In this document: positions 25,921 to 35,308 of the stretch, in pieces | Layout of the letters: each line of letters begins with the position of its first letter | How positions within the stretch are numbered: the first letter of the stretch is position 1 | NCBI GenBank assembly: GCA_025450585.1 | Contig: JANWHD010000028.1 | Coordinates: 1 to 64,000 of the forward strand | Length of the DNA stretch: 64,000 nucleotides | Source of the DNA: Solirubrobacterales bacterium | Lineage (GTDB): Bacteria > Actinomycetota > Thermoleophilia > Solirubrobacterales > 70-9 | Direction of reading: 5' to 3' | Program-made: the position numbers and the translations under genes | Notes under the pieces: generated by a model | What the model was told of the DNA's origin: nothing | The model's database searches: none | Seen by the model: only the letters and a program-made list of their open reading frames with translations

Positions 25921-28900
25921 TCAGCCGAGCTTTCTCGCCGTCACACAGCGGGAGGTGTTGCCAACTGCGTCGCGCACGGTTACGCGCAACTTGGACTTGG
26001 GTCGGCTCATGCTGATCGTGTAGGTGCCGTTTCTGGGCTCAGCCTTGATTGGCTTGAACGAGCCGCTGCACCTTGAGCTGATGCGCATCTTGGCGATGCC
26101 TGTACCGCGGCGGTCGTCGGCCTTGATCCTGACCATGGCCTTGCGCTCACCGGTCCGCGTCCGTGATAGCGAGAAGGTCGCTGTGCTGAGCCGGGGCGCC
26201 TCTTCGTCGAGGATGATCGTCGGGCTCGTGTGGACGAGTTCGGTGCCGCGCTCGAACCAGACGAAGACCTGCTTGGTCTCCTTGCCGGGCGATGTCTGGG
26301 GGTCGAGCAGCCAGTCCGTCGTCGTCGGTGCCTGGCGGTCGAAGACGACGCGCTTGATGCCCGGCTGGTTGGGATCGTCGTCGTTGCTGATCCGGGCGGC
26401 GCGGGCACCGGCTGGTGGGGTGAGGACGAGCTTGACGAGCCGTGACCCGGTCGCCTTCGGCGGGATGAAGCGTACCCCGGCACCCTGTCCGAGCGCGCCT
26501 GAGAGCGCGGCCGTGATCGTCACGTCGACCGACGCGGAGCTGGTGAGTCCGGTCTCGTCGGTGACCTGGACGGTCAGGTGGTACGAGCCGACGGCTGTGA
26601 ACGTCGTCGTGGTCAGCGGGTTTGTACTCGTGCTTCGGTCGAGGACGCCGTCGCCGTTCGTATCCCAGCTAAAGTCGATGATCGCGCCGAGGGGGTCCAT
26701 CGACTCATGGGCGTCGAGCACCACGTTGATCCCCGGCAGCGTCTGTTTGGGACCAGCTGCCAGGTGGGCGATCGGAGCCGTGGTGTCCGTCCTGAACGTG
26801 GTGCTGACCGGTGAGCTGCGGTTTCCGACTCGATCGACGGTCACAATCGACCATGCGTGGACGCCGTCGGCGAGCGCGGTCGGCACCTGGATGCTCGTGG
26901 CGGTAGTTGACGGCAGAGCCTGACCGTCGACCGAAATCTCGTAGTGATCGACGCCGGAGCCGGTGTCGATCGCCGCGAACCAGAAGAGCGTCGGACGGGC
27001 GCTGTCGACTGCGGCTCCGCCGGCCGGCGAAAGCAGTGATGCCAGCCCGGGCGGTTCGGCGTCGACCGAGAACGTGCGTGCTGCGCTCTGGCTCGTGTTG
27101 TCGGCGGCGTCGGTGGCGCGGACCGACCAGGTGTGCCCACCGTTGGCGAGGCCCGACACCTCAGCCGTGCAGGTTGCTTCGCAGGTTTGAGGCTGGACGG
27201 TGCTGCGCGGCGTCCCGTCGATCAGCAGTTCATAGCTGCTGACTCCAGAGAGCGCGTCCGCGCTCGGCTCCCAGGAGAACGAGGTCGTGGGTGCAAGGTT
27301 GGCGGCACCGTCCAGCGGGGTGCTCGGCGCAGGAGTCGACGGCGCGGTGGTGTCTCGGGTCCACGAGTAGGTCGCCGGCGTCGGGTCGACGTTGCCGACG
27401 GCGTCGCGGGCCCGGACCGCAAGGGTGTGAGGACCGTCGGCCCCCACCTGGATCGCCGCCGCCCGATCGCAAGCGGCAAACGAGCCGCTGTCGAGCTTGC
27501 ATTCGTAGCTTGATGGGTAGCTTGCGTCGAAGTCGAACATCGGCGAAGCCTGGTTGTCGTACTCAGCGGGGGCTGCCGTGATTACCGTGTCGAGCACTGG
27601 CGCCGCCAGCGGGTAGACCCATACGGTGCGGCCGAGGATCTGGGGGATGAGGATGAACCGCCCTGATGCATCGAAAGCGACACCGTAGGGGTTGAGGTCA
27701 GTGACGGTCGGATCTCCGAACGGCTTCATCGCTCCTGCTTCGGAGACGGAAAACGTCCACAGCTCACTCGGCCTACTCCCATCGTCGGTCTCGTTGATCG
27801 CTGCGAGCATGTCGCCCGAGGGCGACCAGGCCACCCACGCGGGGGTGGTGACGTGCTCGCTGTCGAGCGGCGTCGCCTGTCCGCCGGCGTCGATTGCGTA
27901 GGTGGTGAGGTCCTGACCTCCGTAGTCGACTACGGCGAGCTGGCCGCCCGTGGGTCGAAAGGCGACGCCCGATGGGCTGCCCCCGGTATGGATCGGTGCC
28001 TGGGCGGTCAGCGTCGTCCCGGACACACCGAACACATTGAGGTCCCCGCCCAGATCATTTGCCGTCACCAGCAGCGAGCCGTCTGGACTGAAGCTCAGCG
28101 ACCGAGGTCCTTCACTGGTGGCCATGGATGCTCGGGGCGTGAGCGTGCCGTCAGGGGTGACTGAGAACAGCGAGACAAAGTTGTCCCAGTAGCTGGCGGT
28201 GACGAGGAGAGACCCATCTGGGCTGAAGGCAACTCGGTACGGTATGCCGGCGGCGGCCGCGGAGTCCGCGTGGACCGGCACGCCTCCGGCCGATACTGCG
28301 TAGGTACTCAGCCCGTCGTGACTTGCGACGGCCAGGAGGTCCCCGTTCGGGCTGAAGGCAACGCCGTGCGGAAGGTCAACTTCCGCTGGACCGAGCCTCG
28401 CGGTGCGCGTGAGGCCCCCGGCAGCGCTGAGCGTGAACAGCTCGACGCCATCCTGTGCCTGGGTCGCGACGGCGACCCGCCCAGTCGATGAGACGGCCAT
28501 GAAGGTCGAGGCGCCTTCGAGCGGGGTCGGCGAACCGGCCGGGAGAAGTGCCGGGCCGGGCGCGAGGTGGTAGAGCTCGACGCTGTCGTCGTTTTCGGTC
28601 GTCACGCTGAGCAGGGTGCCGTCGGCGCTGAACGCGACCGAAGATGGGCCGTCCCCCGGCGAGACCGACATCACGGGACTCAGCGCACCGTTCTCTGCCC
28701 GCCGCAGGAGAGTGAGCGTGTCTTCTTGACGGTTGGTGTGGGCGACGAACTTGCCATTAGGGCTGACGGCCACGTCAACCTCTCCCGGGCCCGATGGGAT
28801 CGTTCCGAGCGCTCCGACCACTTCGCCGGTCGGACTGAGCGCGTAAGTGACGAGATCGGTCTCGGAAGACCCCAGCCAGTCGGCCGCGACCGCGATGAAC

Positions 28901-29703
28901 TCGTTGCTCGTACCGATGAAGCTGGTGTCGATGGCGCACTGGAAGCCGGGCAGGTTGACTGCGTCGGCCTCGTTCAAGGATCCGTCCGCGGCGACTGCGA
29001 AGACCGTGAGAGTAGGGCCGGTAGGGCAGTCGCTGGTTACGAGCAGGAAGCGACTGTCGGGCGAGAAGGTCGCACTCGTCATCGTGCCGGCGAAACCGAC
29101 AAAGAACCGTTCACCGTCGTTGACCGGTGCGAGCGTCGTTGCCCCGACACTGAACATCGAGATGCTCCCATCGTCGAAGTTGGTCGTCGCCAGGAACTTG
29201 CCGTCGGGGCTGAAACTGACACCGGTCGGTTCAGAGCCGGTCGGCATCGGCGAGCCCAGCGGCGTGATGCTGCCGTCGGTACGTGACACGGTGCAAAGTG
29301 CCACGGTGCTGGCTTCCGAGTTGACCGACGCGAGAACGCTGCCGGTCGGCTTGAACGCGACACTCGATCCCGCGCACTGGCTCGACGGTGCCAGCGATAC
29401 CAGCGCGCCGCCCTGGGGGATTGCGTACCGACTCAAGGGACCAGAGGAACCGGCGACCGCCAGATAGCTTCCGCTCGAGCTGAAGCTGACCGATCGCGGC
29501 ATGTCGACGGTCGGAGATACGGGGCCAGCGGGAGAGTAGGTCGCCGCGGCTTCGGCGTTCTCGGATGCGACGCTGACGAAAACTGCGATCAGAAGCCCAA
29601 TCACCGCGATGTGGTGTCTCAGTCGTGTGATCTCCACACCGATCGTCCTCTGCCTAGGTTCACCCGACATCTTATCGCGCGACTGACTGAGTAGTCCTGC
29701 CAT
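25921..29703 (-). CDS. Large secreted beta-propeller/Ig-like repeat protein
   Basis: A 1260-residue protein with a hydrophobic N-terminal segment (HHIAVIGLLIAVFVSVASENAEA, split here as residues 29-51) as signal. Residues about 55-680 hold many repeats of the form FSPDGxFLATTN, VAFSADGTLLSVT, FSPNGDLLAVASHD, typical of YVTN/lactonase-type beta-propellers; enough for two propellers. Residues about 690-1100 carry Ig/FN3-like modules (CKLDSGSFAACDR, ELLIDGTPRSTV, YEISVDGQALPST) and a PKD-like domain (DTNGDGVLDRSTS). The C-terminus has another beta domain. It is probably an extracellular scaffold or adhesin rather than an enzyme. The start at 29703 is 16 bp from the divergent cyclase gene, so promoters overlap; an internal ATG 11 codons in is an alternative start. 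Confidence 0.8.
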   Translation of the reverse strand: MAGLLSQSRDKMSGEPRQRTIGVEITRLRHHIAVIGLLIAVFVSVASENAEAAATYSPAGPVSPTVDMPRSVSFSSSGSYLAVAGSSGPLSRYAIPQGGALVSLAPSSQCAGSSVAFKPTGSVLASVNSEASTVALCTVSRTDGSITPLGSPMPTGSEPTGVSFSPDGKFLATTNFDDGSISMFSVGATTLAPVNDGERFFVGFAGTMTSATFSPDSRFLLVTSDCPTGPTLTVFAVAADGSLNEADAVNLPGFQCAIDTSFIGTSNEFIAVAADWLGSSETDLVTYALSPTGEVVGALGTIPSGPGEVDVAVSPNGKFVAHTNRQEDTLTLLRRAENGALSPVMSVSPGDGPSSVAFSADGTLLSVTTENDDSVELYHLAPGPALLPAGSPTPLEGASTFMAVSSTGRVAVATQAQDGVELFTLSAAGGLTRTARLGPAEVDLPHGVAFSPNGDLLAVASHDGLSTYAVSAGGVPVHADSAAAAGIPYRVAFSPDGSLLVTASYWDNFVSLFSVTPDGTLTPRASMATSEGPRSLSFSPDGSLLVTANDLGGDLNVFGVSGTTLTAQAPIHTGGSPSGVAFRPTGGQLAVVDYGGQDLTTYAIDAGGQATPLDSEHVTTPAWVAWSPSGDMLAAINETDDGSRPSELWTFSVSEAGAMKPFGDPTVTDLNPYGVAFDASGRFILIPQILGRTVWVYPLAAPVLDTVITAAPAEYDNQASPMFDFDASYPSSYECKLDSGSFAACDRAAAIQVGADGPHTLAVRARDAVGNVDPTPATYSWTRDTTAPSTPAPSTPLDGAANLAPTTSFSWEPSADALSGVSSYELLIDGTPRSTVQPQTCEATCTAEVSGLANGGHTWSVRATDAADNTSQSAARTFSVDAEPPGLASLLSPAGGAAVDSARPTLFWFAAIDTGSGVDHYEISVDGQALPSTTATSIQVPTALADGVHAWSIVTVDRVGNRSSPVSTTFRTDTTAPIAHLAAGPKQTLPGINVVLDAHESMDPLGAIIDFSWDTNGDGVLDRSTSTNPLTTTTFTAVGSYHLTVQVTDETGLTSSASVDVTITAALSGALGQGAGVRFIPPKATGSRLVKLVLTPPAGARAARISNDDDPNQPGIKRVVFDRQAPTTTDWLLDPQTSPGKETKQVFVWFERGTELVHTSPTIILDEEAPRLSTATFSLSRTRTGERKAMVRIKADDRRGTGIAKMRISSRCSGSFKPIKAEPRNGTYTISMSRPKSKLRVTVRDAVGNTSRCVTARKLG

Positions 29704-29719
29704 ATGGAACTATTACGCG

Positions 29720-31714
29720 ATGGTGGGGAGGGCGACAGGGGGTGAGCCAAGTGGCGGATGGCTGCAAGGCGACGTGTCGCGGCGCCGACAGCTGCTCATG
29801 GCGCTTATCGCCATCGGCATCGCAGCTGTGCTGAGTGCGACGCCACTGCTCACGCCCTTCGAGGACTGGAGCTTGGACCGTCGGCTCAGCCTCCGAGGCG
29901 AGCGGGCGCCGGACCCCGACATCGTGGTCGTCGCGATCAATCAGCCATCGCTCGATGCGCTCGGCGAACGCTGGCCGATCGGCCGCCGTCACTACGCGGA
30001 CCTTATCGACCGCCTCAGCGGTGCCGGCGTCAAGGTGATCGCCTTCACCACCGAATTCGACGCTCCGACAACACCTAGAGACGACACGCGGATGATCGAA
30101 TCGATGCGGCATGCCGGCACCGTCGTGCTTGCCGCCACGGCGGCGGACGACAAGGGTGAGACGCACATCCTCGGGGGCTCTGGGATGCAGCGGCGTGCCC
30201 GAGTTCGTGTCGGCATGGCGAACCTTCCCGCCGACAACGACAAGACCATCCGCCACCTCGAGTGGAGTATCCAGGGGTTGCCGACGCTACCGCTGGAGGT
30301 CAGTCGCCGGCTCGGTCGCCCACCAGACCCCAGCGCCCTCCACGACGGCCGCACCTGGATCGACATCCGCGGCCGGCCATGCGAACCGGACCGACCATCG
30401 AGCTGTGCGATCCCGACCTACGGATTCTCGGAGGTGCTGAACATGAGCGCGCCGCGTGCGCGCCGCGTCCTCGGTGGCAAGGTTGTCGTCGTCGGCGTGA
30501 CAGCCAGCGGCGCGGGCCACCCGGTTGCCGTCTGGGGTCCCGGCCGCGACCTGACGAGCGCGCCACATCTTGTAGCGCTGCAGGTTGCGACCGTGCTCCG
30601 CGGCTTCCCGTTGCAGCAGGCGAGCTGGCTGCTCGGCGCGCTCTTCCTCGTCCTCGGCGGGTTCCTGCCAATGGTGCTCGACGGCCTGGGCCGTCGAGCG
30701 CTGGGTGCGAGGCGGCAGGCGGTCAACGCGCTCAACGGCTGGTTCGGGGCGCTGTTGACCGGCGGGTTCGGAGCTCTGGGGATCGTCGTTCTGAGCGGGA
30801 TCGCCGTGCTGGCGTTCGATCGCGGGACCGTCATCCCCATCGGCGCGCCGCTGCTGGCCGCGTTCCTCGCTACGAGCCTCGGCGTGATCAACCGGTATCA
30901 CGCCGACACTCTCAATGCGCAGCGTCTCTACGCCGCCGCAGACAGCGTCGTGCCGAAGGAGTACGTGGGGGAATTGTTGGCGCGTTGCGAGGACCCTGAT
31001 CACGACACGGCCAAAATTGAAAAGGGCACGGTGATATTCGTCGATGTGATCGGATTCACCGTGTTCACGATGGCATTGATGAACCAGCCCGATAGGACGC
31101 CCACCGAGTGCACGATGGATGTGCTCCGTTTTGCCGCGAAGTTCCAGGAGCTCGTCGTCGAGAGGGTGTTCAAGCACGACGGGGTGATAGTCGACCTCAT
31201 GGGCGACGGGGTGCTCGCGGCGTTCGGACTGGTCGGTCGCAGCAAGGAGCACGAGGAGCTGGCGCTGCAGACCGCGCATAAAGCTTGCACCGATGTGGTG
31301 CGGTCGATGCGCGAGTGGCTGAAAGAACAAGGCTGGGAGGATCTGGTTGCCGAACACCGGGATAAATACAAAGAGCTAGAGGGCGTCGACGATTTCGACG
31401 TTCGGGTCGGCCTGGACTCGGGTGAAGTCGCCGTCGGGCTCACCGGCCACGAGAGTAGCCTCGAGTTCTCGGTGATCGCCGCACCGACCATCGGGGCCGC
31501 TCGCCTAAAGGACGAGGCAAAAAGGCTCGATGTCACGCTATGCGCATCAGACAGCACCTTCAATAGCACGGTGAGCATCGAGACGCGCGAGCTTATCCCG
31601 GCGGAGCTGCAGGACGAGCCGATCGAGCTGCGTGGTCAGAAAGGTAAACGCACGTTTGTCTACACCTGGACGCGCGACGATGCGCGATACGGACTCGTAC
31701 CCCGCCAACGTTAG
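29720..31714 (+). CDS. CHASE2-domain receptor with divergent class III nucleotide cyclase
   Basis: A 664-residue membrane protein: TM1 (about 24-41), an extracellular CHASE2 domain (about 45-295, with DWSLDRRLSLRGERAPDPDI and GERWPIGRRHYADLIDRL), three TM helices (about 300-400), and a cytoplasmic class III cyclase domain (about 430-640). Both metal-binding Asp are present, D442 in FVDVIGFT and D496 in MGDGVLAAF. Two other key positions are unusual by hand alignment: the adenine-selecting Lys position is D492, and the Asn that stabilises the transition state is I591 (PTIGAARL), while R595 is kept. The protein may use another nucleotide, need a partner, or be inactive. It is divergent from the propeller gene and followed by an NHL-FecR-like gene in the same direction. 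Confidence 0.85.
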   Translation: MVGRATGGEPSGGWLQGDVSRRRQLLMALIAIGIAAVLSATPLLTPFEDWSLDRRLSLRGERAPDPDIVVVAINQPSLDALGERWPIGRRHYADLIDRLSGAGVKVIAFTTEFDAPTTPRDDTRMIESMRHAGTVVLAATAADDKGETHILGGSGMQRRARVRVGMANLPADNDKTIRHLEWSIQGLPTLPLEVSRRLGRPPDPSALHDGRTWIDIRGRPCEPDRPSSCAIPTYGFSEVLNMSAPRARRVLGGKVVVVGVTASGAGHPVAVWGPGRDLTSAPHLVALQVATVLRGFPLQQASWLLGALFLVLGGFLPMVLDGLGRRALGARRQAVNALNGWFGALLTGGFGALGIVVLSGIAVLAFDRGTVIPIGAPLLAAFLATSLGVINRYHADTLNAQRLYAAADSVVPKEYVGELLARCEDPDHDTAKIEKGTVIFVDVIGFTVFTMALMNQPDRTPTECTMDVLRFAAKFQELVVERVFKHDGVIVDLMGDGVLAAFGLVGRSKEHEELALQTAHKACTDVVRSMREWLKEQGWEDLVAEHRDKYKELEGVDDFDVRVGLDSGEVAVGLTGHESSLEFSVIAAPTIGAARLKDEAKRLDVTLCASDSTFNSTVSIETRELIPAELQDEPIELRGQKGKRTFVYTWTRDDARYGLVPRQR

Positions 31715-31774
31715 ACGCAGGTGAGGAAAGGTCGAGGGCGGCGATCGCCTACCGGGGAGAAGCTGTACCCGCAC

Positions 31775-33283
31775 ATGCGCATCCTGGCGGTCGCGGTTGT
31801 AGCGCTCGTGGTCGCCGTTGCGTCCGCGCGCGCCGATGTCGAAGGCGAACCGCCGCTTGGTACGCCTGGCACTCTGCCAGGCCAGCTCTTGGGCCCGACG
31901 GGAGTCACCCGGGCGTTCGACGGCAACATCTATGTTGCCAACACCGGCAACGACCGCATCGAGGTCTTCGCGCCCGACGGCACGGCCCTGCCGGCCCTCG
32001 GCGGTCCCGGCTCTGGGCCGGGGCAGTTCAGCCAACCCAGCAGCGTCTACGGCCTGGCCGCGGAACCCTCGCTGCTCGTGCTCGACGCCGGCAACAACCG
32101 CGTTCAGAAGCTGAGCCTCAACGGTGTCCCGGTGGCGAGCTTCAACGGGCCGTCGGGTACGGGTTCGCTTCCCGGCTCGTTCAACGCGCCGCAAGGCATC
32201 ACCGCCGACGTCGACGGACGCTTTTGGGTCGCCGACACCGGAAACGACCGCGTCCAGGCCTTCGGTGCCGACGGGACCTACCTCGAAACGTTTGGCGAAG
32301 GTGCTCTGTCGAGACCCCGCGGTGTCGCGCTGGGTCTGAACGGCACCCTTTATGTCAGCGATAGCGGGCACAACCAGATCGTCGCCTATGCGCCTGGCGC
32401 ACCGAGGAACGGTCCGGGCACTCAGGTGGTCGGGCCAGGCAGCCTCCCGGGCCAGGTCGAAGACCCCGGAGGTATCGCCGTCGACGCCTTTGGTCGGCTC
32501 GACGTCGCCGACTCCGGCAACGCCCGGATCGAGCGATTTACGGCTGACGGCACGTACCTCGATAGCTACCGCGGCGAAGGATCGGCACAGCTGCGGCGGC
32601 CCGAGGGAATCTTCGTCACGCCGCCGGGCGACCTGCTCGTCGCCGACGTCGCGGCGAGCGTGATCGTCCGCGCCAAAGAGACCCTTCCCCCGCCTGTCGC
32701 AGGCAAGTCCGCCAACATCACCAAGACTGCCGGTCAGGTCTTCGTGACGCGCCCACGCTCGCGGACAGCCGAACCGTTGGACCAGCCTCTGCACATCCCC
32801 GTGGGAACGACCATCGACACGCGCAGGGGTGCGGTCCGGATCGAAAGTGCCCAATCCACCAAACCCGGCGACACGCAGGTCGGCAACGCCTTCGACGGTC
32901 GCTTTATCTTCCGACAGCGGGTCCAGCCAGCGGTCGTGACCAACCTAGTCCTCACCGGTGGTTCCTTTGCAACCTGCCCCGCGGTGACCCGCAACCGGCC
33001 GGCTGCGACCGCGCGGGCCACCACGAGCAAGAAGCGCAAGACGAAAGACAAGCCCAGTGGCCACGAGGTCCGACATCTGTGGGGCAATGCGAAGGGGCCG
33101 ACCAAGACGACCGGGTCGGATGCGAGTGCCTCCGACAAGGGCACCGAATGGCTCACCGCCGACTATTGCAACGGCACGCTCGTCCGTGTCAGGCGGGGTG
33201 TCGTGTTCGTGCGTCCGCTGCGCGGCAACGCCAAGCCGATTCGTGTCACCGCCGGCAACCAGGTCTTCGTTCCGCGCCGCTGA
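31775..33283 (+). CDS. Secreted NHL-repeat protein with FecR-like C-terminal domain
   Basis: A 502-residue protein with a clear signal peptide (MRILAVAVVALVVAVASARA). Six NHL-type blades follow (about 25-325), for example GNIYVANTGNDRIEVFAPDG, FWVADTGNDRVQAFGADG and LDVADSGNARIERFTADG. The C-terminal part (about 355-500) resembles a FecR-like beta domain: GTTIDTRRGAVRIESA and, after a basic low-complexity linker, GTEWLTADYCNGTLVRVRRG ending in TAGNQVFVPRR. Ligand-sensing or surface assembly is possible. The ATG at 31775 is preferred to a GTG at 31721 because it places the signal peptide at the start. Together with the CHASE2 cyclase, 60 bp upstream, it looks like one transcription unit. After it, 33284-33477 shows no gene. 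Confidence 0.8.
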   Translation: MRILAVAVVALVVAVASARADVEGEPPLGTPGTLPGQLLGPTGVTRAFDGNIYVANTGNDRIEVFAPDGTALPALGGPGSGPGQFSQPSSVYGLAAEPSLLVLDAGNNRVQKLSLNGVPVASFNGPSGTGSLPGSFNAPQGITADVDGRFWVADTGNDRVQAFGADGTYLETFGEGALSRPRGVALGLNGTLYVSDSGHNQIVAYAPGAPRNGPGTQVVGPGSLPGQVEDPGGIAVDAFGRLDVADSGNARIERFTADGTYLDSYRGEGSAQLRRPEGIFVTPPGDLLVADVAASVIVRAKETLPPPVAGKSANITKTAGQVFVTRPRSRTAEPLDQPLHIPVGTTIDTRRGAVRIESAQSTKPGDTQVGNAFDGRFIFRQRVQPAVVTNLVLTGGSFATCPAVTRNRPAATARATTSKKRKTKDKPSGHEVRHLWGNAKGPTKTTGSDASASDKGTEWLTADYCNGTLVRVRRGVVFVRPLRGNAKPIRVTAGNQVFVPRR

Positions 33284-33477
33284 TATCGAGTAAGACCCGG
33301 CGATCGGCTGCCTCGCGCGCAAGATCGGTCCGAGACTTCGAGTCGGCGGGAGATCACGGGAGTGGCTGGTCCCATGCGCTTCGCAGGTCCTCCTGGGTTA
33401 GGCGAGCGTCTTGGAAGCGCTCGAAGCGCGAAGTAAACAGGTGAGGTATTCGAAGCCCAGGATCGGCTTCCGATTTC

Positions 33478-34722
33478 CTAGCTGGGCCTAACCGTGGCGG
33501 GTGGAAGGTCGCGCCAGACAGGTAGTTCGGCCGGCAGCAGATCAGACTGGAAGGCCGACATCGTCGCTCCCGTCAACCACCAGCCCCGGTGGATCAATGC
33601 CTCCGCGACCGGCGCCTCAATCTTGTTGAAGGTCGTCTTAAACTTGGCCAACCGGACCCGGTCCTCTCCTTGCGGAAACTCGGGCCTTGCCGCCGACCAC
33701 CTGTCCGGCGCTTTGAGAGTGGTTGCCAGGCCGAACAGAACCCCGCGCCGCGCGAACGAGGGCGCCTCCTCACCAGCGGGAGTGGCCTCCCAGGCCCTGA
33801 ACCGCTCCACCATGGTGCGACTCCGTAGCGCCGTGGTCTGGCGGTAGAGAAGCGCCTCCGCCCGCTTGAGATTTCTGATCACGGGAATGCGATTGGTCAC
33901 TCCACCCCACCCGGTACGGAACACGCCACCGGCGGAGAGGACGATCAGGCAGGGACCATGAAGGTCGTCGATCGGCTCGAGACCGAGGTTGTCGTAGACG
34001 CCTCCGTCCGCGATCCTGGCGTCGGCCCCATCGCCGCAGGGGAACCTCACGCCGGGAAGTGACATCGGGTTGAACGGACCCGGGACAGCTGCCGACATCG
34101 CCACCGCATCGGCGAGGCGGATCGCCGTCCCGGCCGGCGAACGGAAGCCCATCGTGTAGTCACCGACCGACTCGGCGTCGAAGTTGAAGCGCACACCGGT
34201 CGTCTCGTTAGCGGCGCTGAAAACATGTGAGCAGTCACCGCTCAGGTCCGCCAGGGACACACCGAACCCCAGCCGCTCCGAGAGCTGGTCGGCAAGCACG
34301 CCCGTGCGCGTGCGCCATGGGACGCGCCAGGCGTTGCGCAGCAGGGCCATGGTGAGGGACCGCTCACATGAGGCACCGAGCAGGGGTGCGATCACCTCCC
34401 TATCAACCGAGTCGGGACTGAACTCCGCCGCGGCAATCCGCTGGCGTGAGACCGCCAGGAGGCCGTTGACGATCGACCCACCCGAAACCGACGACACCCA
34501 CCGAACCCTGGGCAAGAGCCCCGCCTCTGCGACGAAACGCAACACTCCCGCCGCGGCGAGGGCCGCCCGCCAGCCGCCACCGGAGAAGGCAAGGGCCAGA
34601 TACGAAGGATTTCGCCGCGCGGGATCGGGCGCCAGTGCAGAACTCACCGCACAGCGCTCGATCATGTTGTGATTCGCACTGCCAATCGTCTCAAGCGGCA
34701 GTGGACGCCGGGCCTGGCTCAT
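33478..34722 (-). CDS. Patatin-like phospholipase
   Basis: A 414-residue patatin-fold lipid acyl hydrolase. The oxyanion loop is SGGGWRAAL (G48-G50, R52), the nucleophile is S80 in SSVSGGS, and the dyad Asp is D239 in the ADGGVYDNLG motif, so the active site is complete. One deviation is Ser instead of Gly at the start of the GxSxG elbow. No TM or signal peptide is visible, so it probably acts on the inner face of the membrane. Patatins serve as cyclic-nucleotide-activated effectors in CBASS, but many are ordinary lipases. It is divergent from the unknown acidic protein at 34759, 36 bp away, hinting at shared regulation. Confidence 0.88.
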   Translation of the reverse strand: MSQARRPLPLETIGSANHNMIERCAVSSALAPDPARRNPSYLALAFSGGGWRAALAAAGVLRFVAEAGLLPRVRWVSSVSGGSIVNGLLAVSRQRIAAAEFSPDSVDREVIAPLLGASCERSLTMALLRNAWRVPWRTRTGVLADQLSERLGFGVSLADLSGDCSHVFSAANETTGVRFNFDAESVGDYTMGFRSPAGTAIRLADAVAMSAAVPGPFNPMSLPGVRFPCGDGADARIADGGVYDNLGLEPIDDLHGPCLIVLSAGGVFRTGWGGVTNRIPVIRNLKRAEALLYRQTTALRSRTMVERFRAWEATPAGEEAPSFARRGVLFGLATTLKAPDRWSAARPEFPQGEDRVRLAKFKTTFNKIEAPVAEALIHRGWWLTGATMSAFQSDLLPAELPVWRDLPPATVRPS

Positions 34723-34758
34723 ACGTTCACCCTAAACTAATTCGAGTATGCTGACTTT

Positions 34759-35304
34759 ATGTCCAATGGTACGGCGCCATGGAAGCCAGGGCTCATCCGC
34801 GACCGCGACGACATCGATGGATTCCTTTACGTGGTTGTGGAGGAGGAGATCGACGACACCATAGGACTGGTGGTAGCCGAGTGGCCATCGGGGGGTCATG
34901 ATGCGCCACGCTTCCACGAGGAGAGCGGCGAATTCGAGGTCGCGGTCGACCGCGAGGCCCTGCGAAGACAGCTCTCGGACCGCCAGGTCCCCGAGCCGAG
35001 CGATATGGCCCGCGAGGAGGGCCCGGCGATCCCACCTGAGGTGGTGCCGGAGTTGCAGACTCGTGGGATCGCTGTAGGCGACGTCTTCGCGATCCGGCCC
35101 ACGAATGACTTCTCCCCGGATGCGGACCCCGAGTGGCTGCGAAGCTGCGAGTGGATCGGCGAGGCGATCGACGTCACGGCGGAGGCTCGAGAAGCCGCCA
35201 AGGCGAGCATGTACGAAGCGTTGACCCCGCCGCTAGATCCCGCCCTCGCCGAGGAGCTCTTGGCCGAGTCGGAGCCGGCCACCGAGCCCGGAGAGTTCGC
35301 CTAA
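34759..35304 (+). CDS. Acidic protein of unknown function
   Basis: A 181-residue acidic protein, not recognised. It starts MSNGTAPWKPGLIRDRDDID, has a strand-rich stretch (GFLYVVVEEEIDDTIGLVVAEW) near the N-terminus, and ends with the acidic tail EELLAESEPATEPGEFA. No signal peptide or membrane helix. Its stop is four bases before the start of the MBL-fold gene, so the pair is almost certainly an operon and the proteins may work together. AT-rich sequence around 34735-34755 gives room for its promoter in the gap with the patatin gene. Confidence 0.7.
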   Translation: MSNGTAPWKPGLIRDRDDIDGFLYVVVEEEIDDTIGLVVAEWPSGGHDAPRFHEESGEFEVAVDREALRRQLSDRQVPEPSDMAREEGPAIPPEVVPELQTRGIAVGDVFAIRPTNDFSPDADPEWLRSCEWIGEAIDVTAEAREAAKASMYEALTPPLDPALAEELLAESEPATEPGEFA

Positions 35305-35308
35305 GCTG

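Noticed and set aside
31721..31774. Upstream GTG start for the NHL-FecR-like protein
   Set aside because: It would put 18 basic residues ahead of a typical signal peptide that begins at the ATG at 31775.
33478..34722. Calling the patatin gene a CBASS effector (CapV)
   Set aside because: No CD-NTase gene is present in the window, so only the general patatin assignment is supported.
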